Shown here: piece by piece, positions 42,991 through 56,008 of the stretch | Position numbering within the stretch: position 1 is the first letter of the stretch | How the letters are laid out: every line of letters begins with the position of its first letter | NCBI GenBank assembly: GCA_032622095.1 | Contig: CP136066.1 | Span: forward strand, 229,528,961-229,592,960 | From: Siphonodentalium dalli | Lineage: Eukaryota; Mollusca; Scaphopoda; Gadilida; Siphonodentaliidae | Reading direction: 5' to 3' | Length of the DNA stretch: 64,000 bases | Translations under genes and position numbers: made by a program | Notes under the pieces: model-generated | Databases searched by the model: none | What the model was told of the DNA's origin: nothing | What the model saw: only the letters and a program-made list of their open reading frames with translations

Positions 42991-43299
42991 GATATCTTTA
43001 CAGCCAATATCTTTACAGCCAATTTTTATTTTTATACTGGCTATTACTATTAATATACACCAGGATCGAGTAGATCCATCCCGAGTATGGAATTGTTCAA
43101 TTTAGATTAATGTTTCTGCAGTAAACTGACATGTTATACAATAATTAGTCTCAAATCATGTTGCTCCTTTCTGAGGTAAACATTTTATGTTCAATAATTA
43201 TTTTGCTCTACACGAGTTTGTTTTTACTGATACTATCCTACTACTTACACGTACATATATTTATTCAAAATTGCGTATCTGTTTAAATAACACGCAATT

Positions 43300-43795
43300 C
43301 AGTACTTTCAATTTTCAAGGTATGCAGCAACTTTCTGATACATGTATATTATAAGTTATGGCTACATGTATATATTTCGTAATATTTTAGTATATATCCA
43401 CGTGCGTATTCTATTCTAAACTTGAATATGGCGAACTGAATTTGATTGCTTTAATTTTTCAAGGTATGCAGTGACTTCTTGCTACATGCATATATTGGGT
43501 AATTTCTCAGTGATATATTACGCGATTATAAATTATCTACAACTACGTCAGTATTCTATTTTATATTGCCGCGAAATTCGTTACTTTCAATTTTCAAGGC
43601 ATGCAGCATCTTCCTGCTACAGGTATATATTAACGTCATTTCTACATTTCTCTATTAAGTAATTATTAAGGATATACCACTAATTGTCAGTATTCTAGTC
43701 AAGACTTGAGTATATGGTAACACGAACTTCATTCCTTTCAATTTTCAAGGTATGCAGCAACTTCCTGCTACATGCATATAGTACGTAATTTGTTT
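43300..43795. repeat. About 145-bp degenerate tandem repeat, four copies
   Basis: TTTCAATTTTCAAGGTATGC and a following CTGCTACATG-TATAT recur at about 43307, 43452, 43588 and 43737. Confidence 0.75.
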
Positions 43796-44093
43796 GTTTT
43801 TTTTTCATTGTTGACTATATGCAATTTGCCAATTATGTAATTTTTCAATTTTACATATGTAGCACGATGTTCATGTGCGACTATCCAACTTCAAACTTTA
43901 CACTTCGAGAGATCACACAATGCACTCATGCGTGGTTTCCACTTCGGTGGCATGCATAGTAATTTATCATTTACTCAACCCACCGTTGTTTGTGTGGCCA
44001 TCATATTAGTATTTCTGTTATTATCTACCGAGAGCCAGATGATGCCGCTTCGGCGTGTTGAATATTTTAATCTGGTGTCAACATGCTATTATC

Positions 44094-44305
44094 TATAGGC
44101 ACCTTCGTCCCCTCGGGGGCGTCTTTGGCAGCTTCGCGGGTCGAAAGACCCCCGTCTGCTCAAATCACTTTAATGGGTGGAGTATTATATACTGACTGTT
44201 TTATTATGGTGCCAACATGCTATTTACTTATCTTCGTCCCCTCGGGGACGTCTTTGGCAGCCTCGCGGGTCGACCAACCCCCGTCTGCTCATATATATTA
44301 TGTTT
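44094..44305. repeat. Two-copy tandem duplication (unit about 130 bp)
   Basis: CTTCGTCCCCTCGGGG-CGTCTTTGGCAGC and GTCTGCTC occur at 44104-44162 and 44232-44292, with CAACATGCTATT before both. Confidence 0.85.
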
Positions 44306-47300
44306 ACGGCTGATGGTCTCTCGGTGCTGATGATCTCTCTGAACCTGTAGCGTCTGGTTTCATATATTAAATTTTGAGAGTTCACGTGATGCACGCTTGC
44401 ATGGTTTCCACCACTGTGGCATGCTTGTTATTTTAGTTTTATTCTATACTCGGCCCACCAGTGTTTGTGCGGACCGCTTAACATAAGTTCTACTATTAAT
44501 TATTTGTATATCTTTACCAGGAAACAAGGGTAGCTTTTCCTGGTATGCTGTGATCTCTCGGAGCATAATATAATTTACGTTTTCGGGTTCCACATATAAC
44601 CCCATTCTTTCATCACCTCGGACATATAGCGGACCGTACCATACCTTTTACAGTTTAACTTATATCAATCTGTACTTCCATGTCTCGCTTTGACAGCTCC
44701 CCCAATTGTTGCTGTCGGCACGCTGTCCTATAATATGCAGCCTTGTTGATCTTCCTTGTAAATTGATCGTTCATCGTATATAGTTCCTGATAATATTCAG
44801 TGGTTTCTTATATAGATAATATCGTGCCGCTCAATACTTTATCCGTTTCACAGGACTCTGAAGTTATTACAACCTTATATATACTACTGATCAAACTTAT
44901 ATTCTTTATTTGTAACATAACGAAACAAACCTCCCGATAATCTCACAACATTCACTTCAACACAATAATAGTTTACTACAATATTATTAATTACATTAAT
45001 ATTACTCTGCCATCCACAAATAACTTCATCTGAATCACTAATTCTGGTAGTTTTGATTTACTAGAAATCATTTCAGCAGACATCGCGAGCACTCACGGGA
45101 TTGCTATCCCAATGAATACACCAAACACTATCGGAAAGCTGCTTTTCTGAAAACACTGACCTATAGGACCCAGCACTTTCACGTCATATCTGATCCGTCC
45201 ATTAATATCTCCACCATTTCCCGGCTATCTCCATCGCAAGCTTTCATATGACGTCCTGTGAGTTGCCGGCTTCCAATCAGAGTTCATTGTGACTCCCTAT
45301 ATAACGCGCAGTGTTCTCTCCGTGACGCGCCAAACTTCGTGAGCCGCGATCGTATCCTGAATCGGGTCGCGTGTGCTATCAATAGGTCTCGATGTGTTGT
45401 CAACAGGTTACACCATGGTCGTCGACTATACACATCTTGTTTCCATGTGACAGTCATGTGCTCGGACCCGCAATTTCGGTCTGTGTATACTTTGGCATCC
45501 TATTTCCCCAAACGTGTTCTTTCTCATTTTGTTCACCGATATATGGCCGGATAATTTTATGATAATTTGAGTATAACGAAATTTGGCCGTATTATCACTT
45601 GCTTTAGAGTTATCCTATCTTCATACTCCATTTTGTCCGCGACCGCCTGTTTGATGATGTTAATGTTCTGGGCCACACATTATTGCACGTCTCACGAAAT
45701 AACAGACTTCGACAATTGATATCTGATCGCTCTGGGCTTTACGCGGCGGGTTCCTCAATTCGATTAAACTATTTTACCCTAAACGCCAAAGACATTGTAC
45801 TCTAGTAGTGTTAACTCGGATAATTAACCCGTACATATGTATTATCGGTACATTGCAGGACACGGTAATCCATGTTCCGGCTCTTTTTCTTTAAAATGAT
45901 TCTTCAAATCCAAATATGACTTCGGCTATCAAAGTTATCTCCCATGATCTGTTTCAACCGTGTCCCGTTCAGACTGAATCTCAAGTTTTCAACTAAACCA
46001 TCATTTTAATTGTACTGGTCATGACCTTCCAATAAGCTGCTGCCTCTATTAGCTGATATCGGGCATGTCACTTTCGAAACTATTATCTTCATTTAAATTA
46101 TATAATGCATGTCACTTGAAGATTGCCTCTTAGTTAGTTATGCCGCATACTTCTTTCCCTATCCGCTCGATACTGCGTGGTCTCATTTTCCTTTTAGCAA
46201 TCGTCTGCACATGCCACTGTACGACAGGGGTCCATCTCCTTCAGTCGTGTACTACACTAGGAGCGCGGATATCGACGGATGGATGACCATCATGCCGAGC
46301 CCGGTTGCCACTGCCATCACTCGCGCGTCTAAGATCGTTCATCAGGGACAGCATCCAGAGGGGACGCCTTCCATGCCACACCTGCGGCTATCGCGCGCCT
46401 AGTCATGCGGCGACAGTTCCACTTCCACGATACAAATCAACGGCCTCTATTTATTCACGCCACCGGTGTATACTGTTGGACCAATATTAGAAATATGTGA
46501 TTCTATAAACCCATAATTATTTTGTCCGGTTATTTTGGGACGCGTTAAAGTTGTACTGCGACCCCGAGGCAGGTACAAGCTGTAGTTGGAATGTCCAAGT
46601 TCGTGAAGTTATATTGACTATGCCGATGTTTTTTGAGAAGAGTTAATGTTTTAGGATATTGTATAGGAAGGCTATTCTGGCAGTGTCAAATTGAGCTATA
46701 GTGATGGAATATCTCCCATTTCGGGTTTTCGGGGGGTGTGTATTCGCTGGATGTCGTCGCAGTATGTAACTATTATGACCGCGTTAATTGCGTTCAATGT
46801 TAATTGTGAACAATGGCTGGGCCATGCACACTTGAAGATTTTATGGCGGGAACCCAAATTTTTATCTGGATTTAGAAGCTATCTGGTTTGGTGAATGAAA
46901 AACCTGCAGTGATAAGACGTAGTTTTTGTAATAATTTGAAGGATTAGTCGCTTTAATGGTATTCTGAGGCATGGAACCATTATATTTTATATTTATATTA
47001 ATTGCTAATATGATCTTGGCGGCGTTGTCATTTCTGACTATGGTTTTCGTGTTTTAATATGCTTTGGGTATCGGCGGGGGAGAGGGTTTCATTTCAATTG
47101 CTTGGCGAGGCTTACATTCCTATAGGGTGGATCCGTCTCGGACCCGGTTGCGTCTCAAACCATTCTGATATTACCGCCGGTTCCCTTCAGATGGAGATGT
47201 ACGTTTTGTATAAATACAGCCCAATGTGGCAAGAGATTTTCAACAAGTATTTCTGTGGATCTATCTGTCGAAAAATCTTGAATTTCACATATCACCTTTA

Positions 47301-48030
47301 TTGTATGTATAATCTGAGCAGTTATTAATTGACAACAAAACAATGGATTTTAATACATTTTAGAGGTTGAAAATATTATTTTCTTTGTTGTCCCTTTCGG
47401 TACCAAGAACTGATAGAATAATTGATAATTTCACACAAAACTCCAATCACCAAACAGCTTATTGTCTTGGCTCTATGGGAGGATGCTTCATTTGTACCAT
47501 AATATGGAATTAGATTTTTAATTGCATACTATAGTGTCATACCCCCATATAATATAATGTAAAATAAAGCAGTCGGAAATATTCCAGCCCAATAGAAACA
47601 ACTGTTGATATCCAGTGTGGTCCACTCAAGCCTGGAGCAATCAACTCAAATTAGCTCAGCGTTAAGAGAGATGGTGATCCTCTTTAACTCAGTTATGAAA
47701 CCATGACCCAGAATTCAGCTTAGCCCAATTTTTCATTGAATAACATGAATCACATGGGAATTTTCAAATATAGAAAATTATTTGTGGGTAGTTGTCTTTC
47801 TAAGTGCAAATAATCATCAAATTATATGAATCAAGAAAAATTAAGTCCCTTATCTTCAGATACCGGTATGATATCATGGATATATGATCTGAAATTTTGA
47901 AACAAATAGAATTTACGGAAGTTCTTGGTACCTGAAATGCTGAAATTCTTAATATTTCCCATTCCATAAAAGTGAAGTAATTGAGATTATAATAACTAAT
48001 TGTTCGCTGGTTCTTAAATATCTTATCACA
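44306..48030. other. No gene recognised; dispersed repeat at 46490-46980
   Basis: Segments at about 46505-46590 and 46905-46975 (TTTGGGACG...TACTGCGACCC.GAGG, and CAGTGATAAG.CGTA...TTGAAGGATTAGT) recur at about 55635-55690 and 55725-55790. Several short open frames have no known motif. Confidence 0.4.
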
Positions 48031-48034
48031 ATAA

Positions 48035-48965
48035 TCTTTTACGACAAAATTTTTTCACCCGTCGTGTTGCCCCCTCCCACCCCCTCCGGGGGAATCGGTT
48101 TGGTCTGTTCAAAATTAGCTTCCTGATCTTTACTTGCTCAACCAATATATGAGGGGGCACAACTTTCCACAGTAACGTTCTTTGCGACCATGTAGCTATT
48201 ATAGTCCGTGGTGGTTTTCAAATACGTTTTAGCATAGATTCGACGTATGACCCATTGATGCCGTCTACGCATGAGCGAGGTTGTATCTCTGGGTTTTGTG
48301 ACAAAACTTTCACCCGCCGTGTTGCCCCCCCCCCCCTGCGGGAATTGGTCTTTTCAAAATTAGCTTCCCAACCTTTAATTGCACTGCACAATTTTCACCG
48401 TAACGTTCTTTGCCATAATGTGGCTATAGTCAGTGGCGGTATTCACATGCAATTTAGCCTCCATTCGAACATATGACCCATTGGTGCCACACTCGCATGA
48501 GCGGGGTTGTATCTGAGTTTATATCACAATATTTGCTTGGGCATGTTACCTTGGGGACAGGTCGGGGTGGCGGATGACTCAGTATTTTTGGGTTGTAGTT
48601 AAATTCAGGCTTTTCATACAGTTTCTGTTCCCAGTCTTTTGGGTTGTCACGGTCCACACACTTAGTGGTACAAATTTCTGTTCCCACGGTCGGTCTGGGT
48701 TTTACTGACTCCCATATCGGTGTGGTGGTATTCAAATGCGTTTATGGCAGACATTCGACGTGTGACCCATTTGATGCCGCCTTCGTTTGAACGAGGTGGT
48801 GTCTCTGGATTTCGAGGAAAAGCTTCGCTTGAGACTGTGCCCTTTGGGAAAGGTCGGAGTTGCGGATGTTTCAGTCTTTTTGGGTCGTAGTTCCAGTTAG
48901 CTATGTAGCACACATTTCTGTTCCCATACTGGGCGGCTGCCTTTGGCAGGGGTTCCAACGCCAGT
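48035..48965. repeat. About 240-bp degenerate tandem repeat, four copies
   Basis: Each unit carries GTGGCGGTATTCA-A-GC-TTTAGC, CATTCGACGTATGACCCATT and CGCATGAGCG-GGTTGTATCT, then TTCACCCG-CGTGTTGCCCC or an equivalent. The minus strand stays open over two units, but the frames match no family. Confidence 0.8.
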
Positions 48966-49115
48966 AATTTTTCACTACTTTTCATTCATTTCAACGAATC
49001 GGCATCCATGTGCAATGACTTTAATTCGGTGTTTGTTCCAGACACTATCATCCCGGCCGGATCAATTTTTTTTGGCGGGGCCAAAGAGTACGGCAAAACG
49101 GCACTCTTTGGCTAT

Positions 49116-49273
49116 GGCGGTTATTGTGCCTCAAAAATTGTCACCCACATGTTTGTATTGGTTACTACTACATTTATTGTATCGGCTTCCTGTAAATAAT
49201 TATGATTTTCTAAACAGGTAGCTATAAAACGCATTCCAGTTGTTGTCTTTCACTCTAACCCTGTGGGATAAAA
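49116..49273. repeat. 158-bp direct duplication, left copy
   Basis: Identical by eye to 49722-49879 (GGCGGTTATTGTGCCTCAAA to CCCTGTGGGATAAAA). The two copies bracket the 371-bp segment. Confidence 0.92.
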
Positions 49274-49642
49274 CATAGTCGTACAAAACGACGTACTTTA
49301 TCGCACAGGGTTATAGATGCGTAAACTTAAACCAAAATTTGGGTACAAACATAATCATGTTTGATCACGAGATCTTTCACTCGTATAGATCACTACATCA
49401 TACCGCATGACATTTCAGATAAGTAAGCTATACACTGATATTGCGAAGTACTTAGACGAAAATAAAACATAATTATAAAGTACAAGTATTTTGGCAGTAT
49501 TGCTATTTAGTTAGCGAATGGGGATAATTTGAAGAGCAGAATCATAGGAACTATATCTTTGGCCGGGGGATGCGCGCAGTTATACTGCGTTAAACATTCT
49601 TTCCAATAATTTCTTTGCCGAAGACAGTCGCTTGTGTTGACA
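49272..49642. repeat. 371-bp duplicated segment, copy 2
   Basis: Matches 41528-41898 almost base for base. Its start forms a hairpin with the preceding DNA: TAACCCTGTGGGATAAA (49256-49272) with TTTATCGCACAGGGTTA. Confidence 0.92.
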
Positions 49643-49721
49643 ACCCTCCCTCCCTCCCTGTTTTTTGTTTTGGGACATACGCATTCGATAGATGTCTCCC
49701 CCTTTGGCCTACATCTGTATA

Positions 49722-49879
49722 GGCGGTTATTGTGCCTCAAAAATTGTCACCCACATGTTTGTATTGGTTACTACTACATTTATTGTATCGGCTTCCTGTA
49801 AATAATTATGATTTTCTAAACAGGTAGCTATAAAACGCATTCCAGTTGTTGTCTTTCACTCTAACCCTGTGGGATAAAA
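49722..49879. repeat. 158-bp direct duplication, right copy
   Basis: Second copy of 49116-49273, ending at the LINE C-terminal fragment. Confidence 0.92.
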
Positions 49880-50228
49880 ATTTGTTTAAAGTATCCTTTG
49901 GCACAGAGACATTAGTTTAGAACTGCCGCCAAGATTCAGTTCATACGTGATCTAATTGAGAACAAGAAATAATCGGCTCCCTATTGAAGTTTCCAGTTGG
50001 AAAAAAGTTCCTTGTTCACGTTGCCAACTTTGCGGTGAAGATACACCGGGTAACGAATACCATTATACCATGCATCGAATTTTCGTCCTTCCGAAGAACC
50101 TATCTAAAAACATACTTGCAAAGTAATCCGACTTCTGATAAACTTAAAATTTTGTTTAATGACGGACATAAAACAAACATGTTGAAATTAGCCAGATTCA
50201 CATCGGAAATAGTCACCAAATCAGCCAT
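49880..50228 (+). pseudogene. LINE ORF2 C-terminal zinc-region fragment
   Basis: With frame changes, the translation reads LPPRFSSYVI (about 49930-49960), RNNRLPIEVSSWKKV and CSRCQLCGEDTPGNEYHYTMH (about 50012-50074), then LKLARFTSEI. This is the C-terminal Cys/His region of the LINE type whose RT/connector piece lies at 40210-41515, so the two could be parts of one family or even one dispersed copy. Stops and frameshifts mark it as dead. Its end is interrupted by a TTAA MITE. Confidence 0.75.
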
Positions 50229-50232
50229 TTAA

Positions 50233-50688
50233 ACCTTTACCCAACAGAACGGCCCTGTGCCAATGCATTCTCTTATATATGCGAATCGACTATAGGTCGC
50301 CTCGCATATATAAGAGAATGCATTGGCTTAACACATATTAAAAATGATAAAATTGTCAAAGAATGTAGAAAAATATTATAAAAATTGTTAAAAAATGTAA
50401 GAACAAATTATAAAATTGTTAAAGAATGTAAGAAAAAATGGTAAAAAGTGTTAAAAAAGAATTTGTTTAGGCCAATGCATTCTCTTATATATGCGAGGCG
50501 ACCTATGGTCGACTCGCATATATAAGAGAATGCATTGGCACAGGGCATAACTGTAACCATCACAATGTGGTCAATGAACCGGTTCCAATGATATCCATAT
50601 TTGTATGGTGTTATTGAGACAGACCGAAGATATTTTAGGCTGTTGAAGCTTTATTTGGGCGTTTTTTGCCGTTTTGTTGGATAAAGGG
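50233..50688. mobile_element. piggyBac-type MITE, copy C (456 bp)
   Basis: TTAA at 50229-50232 and 50689-50692; ends ACCTTTACCCAACA and TGTTGGATAAAGGG. Palindromes at 50260-50326 and 50472-50538. It is longer than copies A and B because it has two or more extra GTTAAAGAATGTAAGAA-type units in the spacer. Confidence 0.87.
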
Positions 50689-50841
50689 TTAAATCAGTTT
50701 AAATTGAATCAACATACATGCCTCACTGTACCTGAACATAGTCCCAGTGGAGCGTTCCCAGCTAAGACAGTTTGTGTGTATTTAAATATATTTCCGTATA
50801 GTATCACTTCGAATTTGTTAACTGTAGTACTGTTGTGTGAG

Positions 50842-51395
50842 AATGGCTGCGGACACACGTACCACAGTAGCGATGGCAAAGTAGGTGTGACAATTTATTA
50901 TGGTGGAGTTTGGTGACAATTGGTCGTCATAATTCTGTGCCATAGATAGTGATGTCGCCCGCTGAGTTTCCGCACAATGAGTTGACTGGACCAATTAACC
51001 CATTGCGTTTCACCAAGGCTGATATCTACTCATTACGTTTTGCTACATTGTATTCTCTACGATATATATAATTGAACGATCGATCGTCCAGAATTGTGTT
51101 TGACCGTGGCAATCCCTCATTGACTCACATGTCATGCACGTAGTATCATGCACGTTTTATTGATATGATCTGGAATTAACAACGCGAACTATACAACAAC
51201 GCGAACTATACAAGGACCAAAACCAGAAAAAGGCTGATTATAACTTTGGAAGACTCATTGTGCAAATATGCAGCGGGCGACATGGCGAGCTATGGCATAT
51301 TAATTTTGACGACCAATTGTCACCAAACTCCACCATAATAAATTGTCACACCTACTATGCCATCGCTACTGTGGTACGTGTGTCCGCAGCCATTT
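50842..51395. mobile_element. 554-bp foldback element
   Basis: Arms 50842-50962 and 51268-51395: ATGGCTGCGGACACACGTAC at the left edge pairs with GTACGTGTGTCCGCAGCCAT at the right, running inward to GATGTCGCCCGCTG/AGCGGGCGACAT. No frame inside; no clear target duplication. Confidence 0.82.
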
Positions 51396-52980
51396 CCTAT
51401 TTTATTTATCTCTATTATTTTAAAGTTTTGTTGACATTATCTACGGTAATATAAATGTCTACCTCCAGTTACACATACAAGTGGACCGAGACAATAAATA
51501 ATTCAAAAAAACTGTGCACGCGCTCGTTGTGTGTTATTATTGGGAGACTGTGTTGGATTTGAAAAACATGTTACTTAATTGTTTTTGTAGTTTTGAAAAG
51601 AAGATCGATTGGGGTCATCGGTTTTAACCAGCGGAGTAATTAAATTCATTCGAGATTCACACCCTTTTGAAAAGTACTCTGCCGGTCAGAATCCAATGAC
51701 CCCTAATCGTTCATCAAGTCATTTCTTAAATAAAGCCGACATACTTGACTGAGTGTGACAGACATATACGTCCAATTTTGTTACATGAGAATGGATCGAT
51801 GACCAGAGTAAGGTAATAAATTGGAGCATTTAATTTCGGATTGACAGTCATGACGTGAGGAGAGATGACGTCATATAATTGTTGTGGTTGAATAATACGA
51901 CGATCCACGCAAATTATATATTGTAATTCTTTTTTTTCATAAAACTTAAAGCCAGACATTTATATCATATCAGTCATACCAGCTTTTGTGTTGACTCCAG
52001 AATATAAATTGAATCCCGAGTGCCAGTCAGCAGGGGATATAAATCATGCGTTCCACATCAAAATCATTGAATCACCTGAAGCCAGCGTGCCAGAAATGGC
52101 GGGCGATACCCTCCCTAAAGAAACATGCATTCAATGGAATCCACCATTTTGTATGCGTCGGTTGGACACTTTGGCTGTCAAAATGGCGGCCAAAATATGG
52201 AAAGTGGTAAATATTGTCCCAGAGTGGATGATGAATACAATTGGCTGTTCTGTCATATATATACATTGAATACATATACAATGGATAAGTGTTACTATTA
52301 CATTACCAAAATTATTGGAATTTTCTCTCATAATCGGCAAAAAATCATTTTTCAGGTTTGCACCATTTGTTCAAGTAACATGGAACAATCTTTGGTGTTT
52401 GGTTTTATCCGTCTTAAATGCGTCACAATGAGAAATATCTATGGTGTTTATTGTTTTGATCCGTCGTAAATGCATCACATTGATGTGTTTTTAGAAAACA
52501 ACATACTCAAGCTGGCTTGAAAAAGTCGATATTTTCCAAAAATCCCGGACATTATTCTCTGCTCTTCTGTAGGTCTTTTAGAAAGTCAAACAAGGAGATT
52601 ACTAAAACACTGCTTAATAACATAAAATTCTGGACCATTGGCATCAAGATTGGTTGACTATTGTCATGAACACCGTTTCCTCCACTGTGCATATAAAATG
52701 CCACCATTATGAAGAACTCTCTGACATTATCTCCCAATAGATTAACGTATACTTGAATTATTATCGGAAGTGATAGCCACGAAAGGTCCAACTGTACAAC
52801 TACCCATGACAATGCAATCATGTTATTTAAACATGAACACCACATAATGGCCATGTAGCCATTCCCTGTATACACATACACCTCACTCATGGCAATACAA
52901 ACACATTTGGGTTTACCCGTAAACCACACATATGACCGTAGAGTAACTCCGCGTATGCATATACTCCTGGCCAATGGCCA
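51396..52980. other. No gene recognised
   Basis: A segment near 52180-52225 (AAAATGGCGGCCAAAATATGG) recurs in inverted form near 54840-54910. The minus-strand open frame at 52552-53052 has no motif. Confidence 0.4.
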
Positions 52981-54150
52981 TTTTTTATATATACCAGTGC
53001 CCCGTACAGTGGCCATCCACAGACTCCAGGCTTGAATATGCTCCCCACTCAAGACAATCCAGCCACAGCATTCGTGGTCATAGAGTCACTACTTGTTTAA
53101 CAATTCACCTCACCATTGACATCCAATCACCCCCTGTATGCATATCGGTCACACTCAAGGCCATATGACCAATATATATATACAATGTACATACACACCC
53201 CGCTAATGCCGATTATAGAATCACTCCAGGTATACATCGACACCTCATTCACCATACATACCTTCTAGATATAGCAATACAACGTACATCACCTCATCAT
53301 TTGCCATAGTCACTCCCTGTATACCTTTTCTTCACACCCATGACCATATACCCACTCATGATATACATATACACCCCACTCATTACCATACAGTCAATCC
53401 CGTATACGTATACACCTCACAAATGGATATACCAATACCCCGCACGACCATTCGTACACTCCAGATTTGCATATACACCTCGCCCATGAGAATTCAGCTA
53501 CTATATGTATACTCGCACACCCCATCCATGACCATACTGCTACTCGCTGTATACCTATACACCCACCGATGGCATTACGGCTACGGCAGAGATACATATA
53601 CATCACATATACAACCATGACCACAGGGACACTTCATATATACCCACACACCGCCAATAACCATTCAGCTATACTCCTGGTATGCAAAAACACTTCAACA
53701 ATCATGACCGTAAAGTAATTCCATTAACACCTATATACATTACACATAAGCATACAACCACTCCCTATTTATGCATATACCCACAGTCCCACACATGATC
53801 ATACAGCCAACATATACACACATCCATGACAATAGTTACCAAAGGTACGCATGTATATCCCACGCACGACCATACAGTCACTCTATATACATACACAACA
53901 CACAGATGAACATACAGCTACTATCATTACATCATTACACCCATACACAACTTCATTAACCATACAAACAATCATTGTATATATATGTACCTCACACATG
54001 ATCATACAGTCACCCCTTGTATACCTATATATCTCACCATAGACACACCTCCCCATCACCATATAGCCACTCCTTCGCACATTCATGACCGTATACTAGC
54101 TCCCTGTATAACTATTCACATTATCTAAGACCGCACATTCACTCCCTGGC
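52981..54150. repeat. Degenerate 55-70-bp minisatellite
   Basis: Loose repetition of CATATACACCTCACTCATGA, CCATACAGTCACTCC and TGTATAC-TATACACC across about 1.1 kb. The units vary in length and sequence, so this is an old array. Its many short open frames in all phases come from the repeat. Confidence 0.75.
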
Positions 54151-55547
54151 TGCTATTTGGACATACACCATATATTAAGTTGATTTCCCTGATAATTGTC
54201 GAGAGCAGCCACATAATATGGTTTCACTCAGTTCCGTTTAGATGTTCTGCCCATTCCCATTCAAAAATATGGCCAGTGTCCCAGAAGACATTTTTTGGGC
54301 TAAATTCCACACTACCGTTCATCATTTAAAAGGAATTTGTCATGCCTCAGAGGGTACAGGGGCAACGAGAATGAAACATGTACATGTAGTAGTCCTTGGA
54401 TTAAGCATAACATGATAATAACCAAGTGAGTTATAATTTGCTAACTCTTGAGAACAGAGAATAATGTTCGGGAAATATGTACAACAAATAAACTTATTAC
54501 TAAATTACAAATAATTACTAAATTGGTTGCCATTTTGGATGCCATCTTGAGTAATTTTGTCTAAAAAGCACATTCGTGTGACGCAAATATGACATATCAA
54601 CACAATAAACATCTTTGATACCAAAGATAGTTTCGTTTACTTGTATAAATGGCCCTAACCTGAAAAGTTAATTTTTGCCAATTCTGATGTCAAATTTGTG
54701 ATAGAAAAATCCAATAATTCTGGTAATGTCATTGGTTACATAAGTAACACTAAACCAATGTGCATCAGAAATGCTAGAATTTAAAATATATAAGACAGAA
54801 TAGCCAATTTTATTCAGAGACCACAACTTGTAAGAGAGTACATGGCATGTTGGGGCCAATATTTACCATTTCCAAGGTTTTGGTCGCCATTTCGGCAGCC
54901 ATTTTTAGAACAAGTGACAATTTATGTTCCATTGAGTTGAAATATTCATAAGTCATGGTATGCCTCACTAAGTTTGCATACTTCTGTCCATTTCTTGTTA
55001 AAATATGACAAGAATCATACCGGTGACTTTTGGTTGAAATTTCATACCGAGTTCTGTAAAATATTATTTTTGAGGGATAATATGAATAATACAAAAATAA
55101 AGTCACAATTCTGAACCAGTCCCAAACAGCAGAAAGTGATCTAGAAGACATTAGTGAACAAATGTCAAATTTTCCACATACGGCTACCACCTTGATGGGA
55201 GTTCCAATTCCACCCTAAAAATGTGGCATTATATCTCTCAGAATCATACTTACTGTATATGCCGAATTTTAAATCGCATATTTCACGGTAAGATTAATTG
55301 CGACATCTAATAAATTATATAATCACGAAACGCTCTTTAAATTCGGAAAACCCCTTAAAAGAGGGGTTAAAGTAAAATTTCGGCATGGTTCCATATCTAA
55401 TATCAGTAAGTATATGTGGATTTGCACATATGTGCAAAGATTCATGCTGTATTCACAATTTGAGCAATTGCCTTGCAAATTTGACTTAATCTATCCCACT
55501 ATATTTGTCTGTGGAATTTTTGCAACATTGAATATGAGTGAATAAGT
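54151..55547. other. No gene recognised
   Basis: Contains the inverted relative of 52180-52225. No motif-bearing frame. Confidence 0.4.
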
Positions 55548-55893
55548 GAGTATATTAGTTCGCGCTTCGCGTGTATAATGTTTCGCTGATTTTTGGTATA
55601 CATGGGCCATTGGCGTTTTATTTATAGAAATGGGAATTTTTGGGACGGATTAAAAGGCGAACTGCGACCCGGAGGTCGAGTCCGGTAAAATGTGTAGTTG
55701 GGAATTCTGGTGATATGCATGAGAAACAGTCAGTGATAAGCCGTATATAGTTGTTGTAATTTGAAGGATTAGTTGTTTTAACAGAATTATGAGTTGGTCA
55801 TTATTTCTATAAATAAAACGCCCATGACCCATGTATACCAAGAATCAGCGAAACGGTATGCACGCGGAACGCGAAATAATATACTCACATGTT
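55548..55893. mobile_element. 346-bp foldback element
   Basis: Left part (GTATATTAGTTCGCGCTTCG, then GGTATACATGGGCCATTGGC) is inverted at 55797-55893 (CATGACCCATGTATACC, then CGCGAAATAATATACTCAC). The centre shares sequence with 46505-46975. Confidence 0.7.
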
Positions 55894-56008
55894 TAGTCAT
55901 ATCCACCGTCGCGTATGTCATGTTTAGTCATATCCACCGACGCGTATGTCATGTTTAGTCATATCCACAGACGCGTATGTCATGTTTAGTCATATCCACC
56001 GACGCGTA
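55888..56008. repeat. 31-bp minisatellite, about four copies
   Basis: Unit GTATGTCATGTTTAGTCATA plus TCCACCGACGC. The array is interrupted by the TA-flanked element that follows and resumes for about 12 bases after it. Confidence 0.9.

Noticed and set aside
45258-45554. 98-codon frame
   Set aside because: No recognisable motif and no conservation signal available.
52552-53052. 166-codon minus-strand frame as a membrane protein gene
   Set aside because: Overlaps the start of a degenerate minisatellite, with no domain pattern and no start or splice context.
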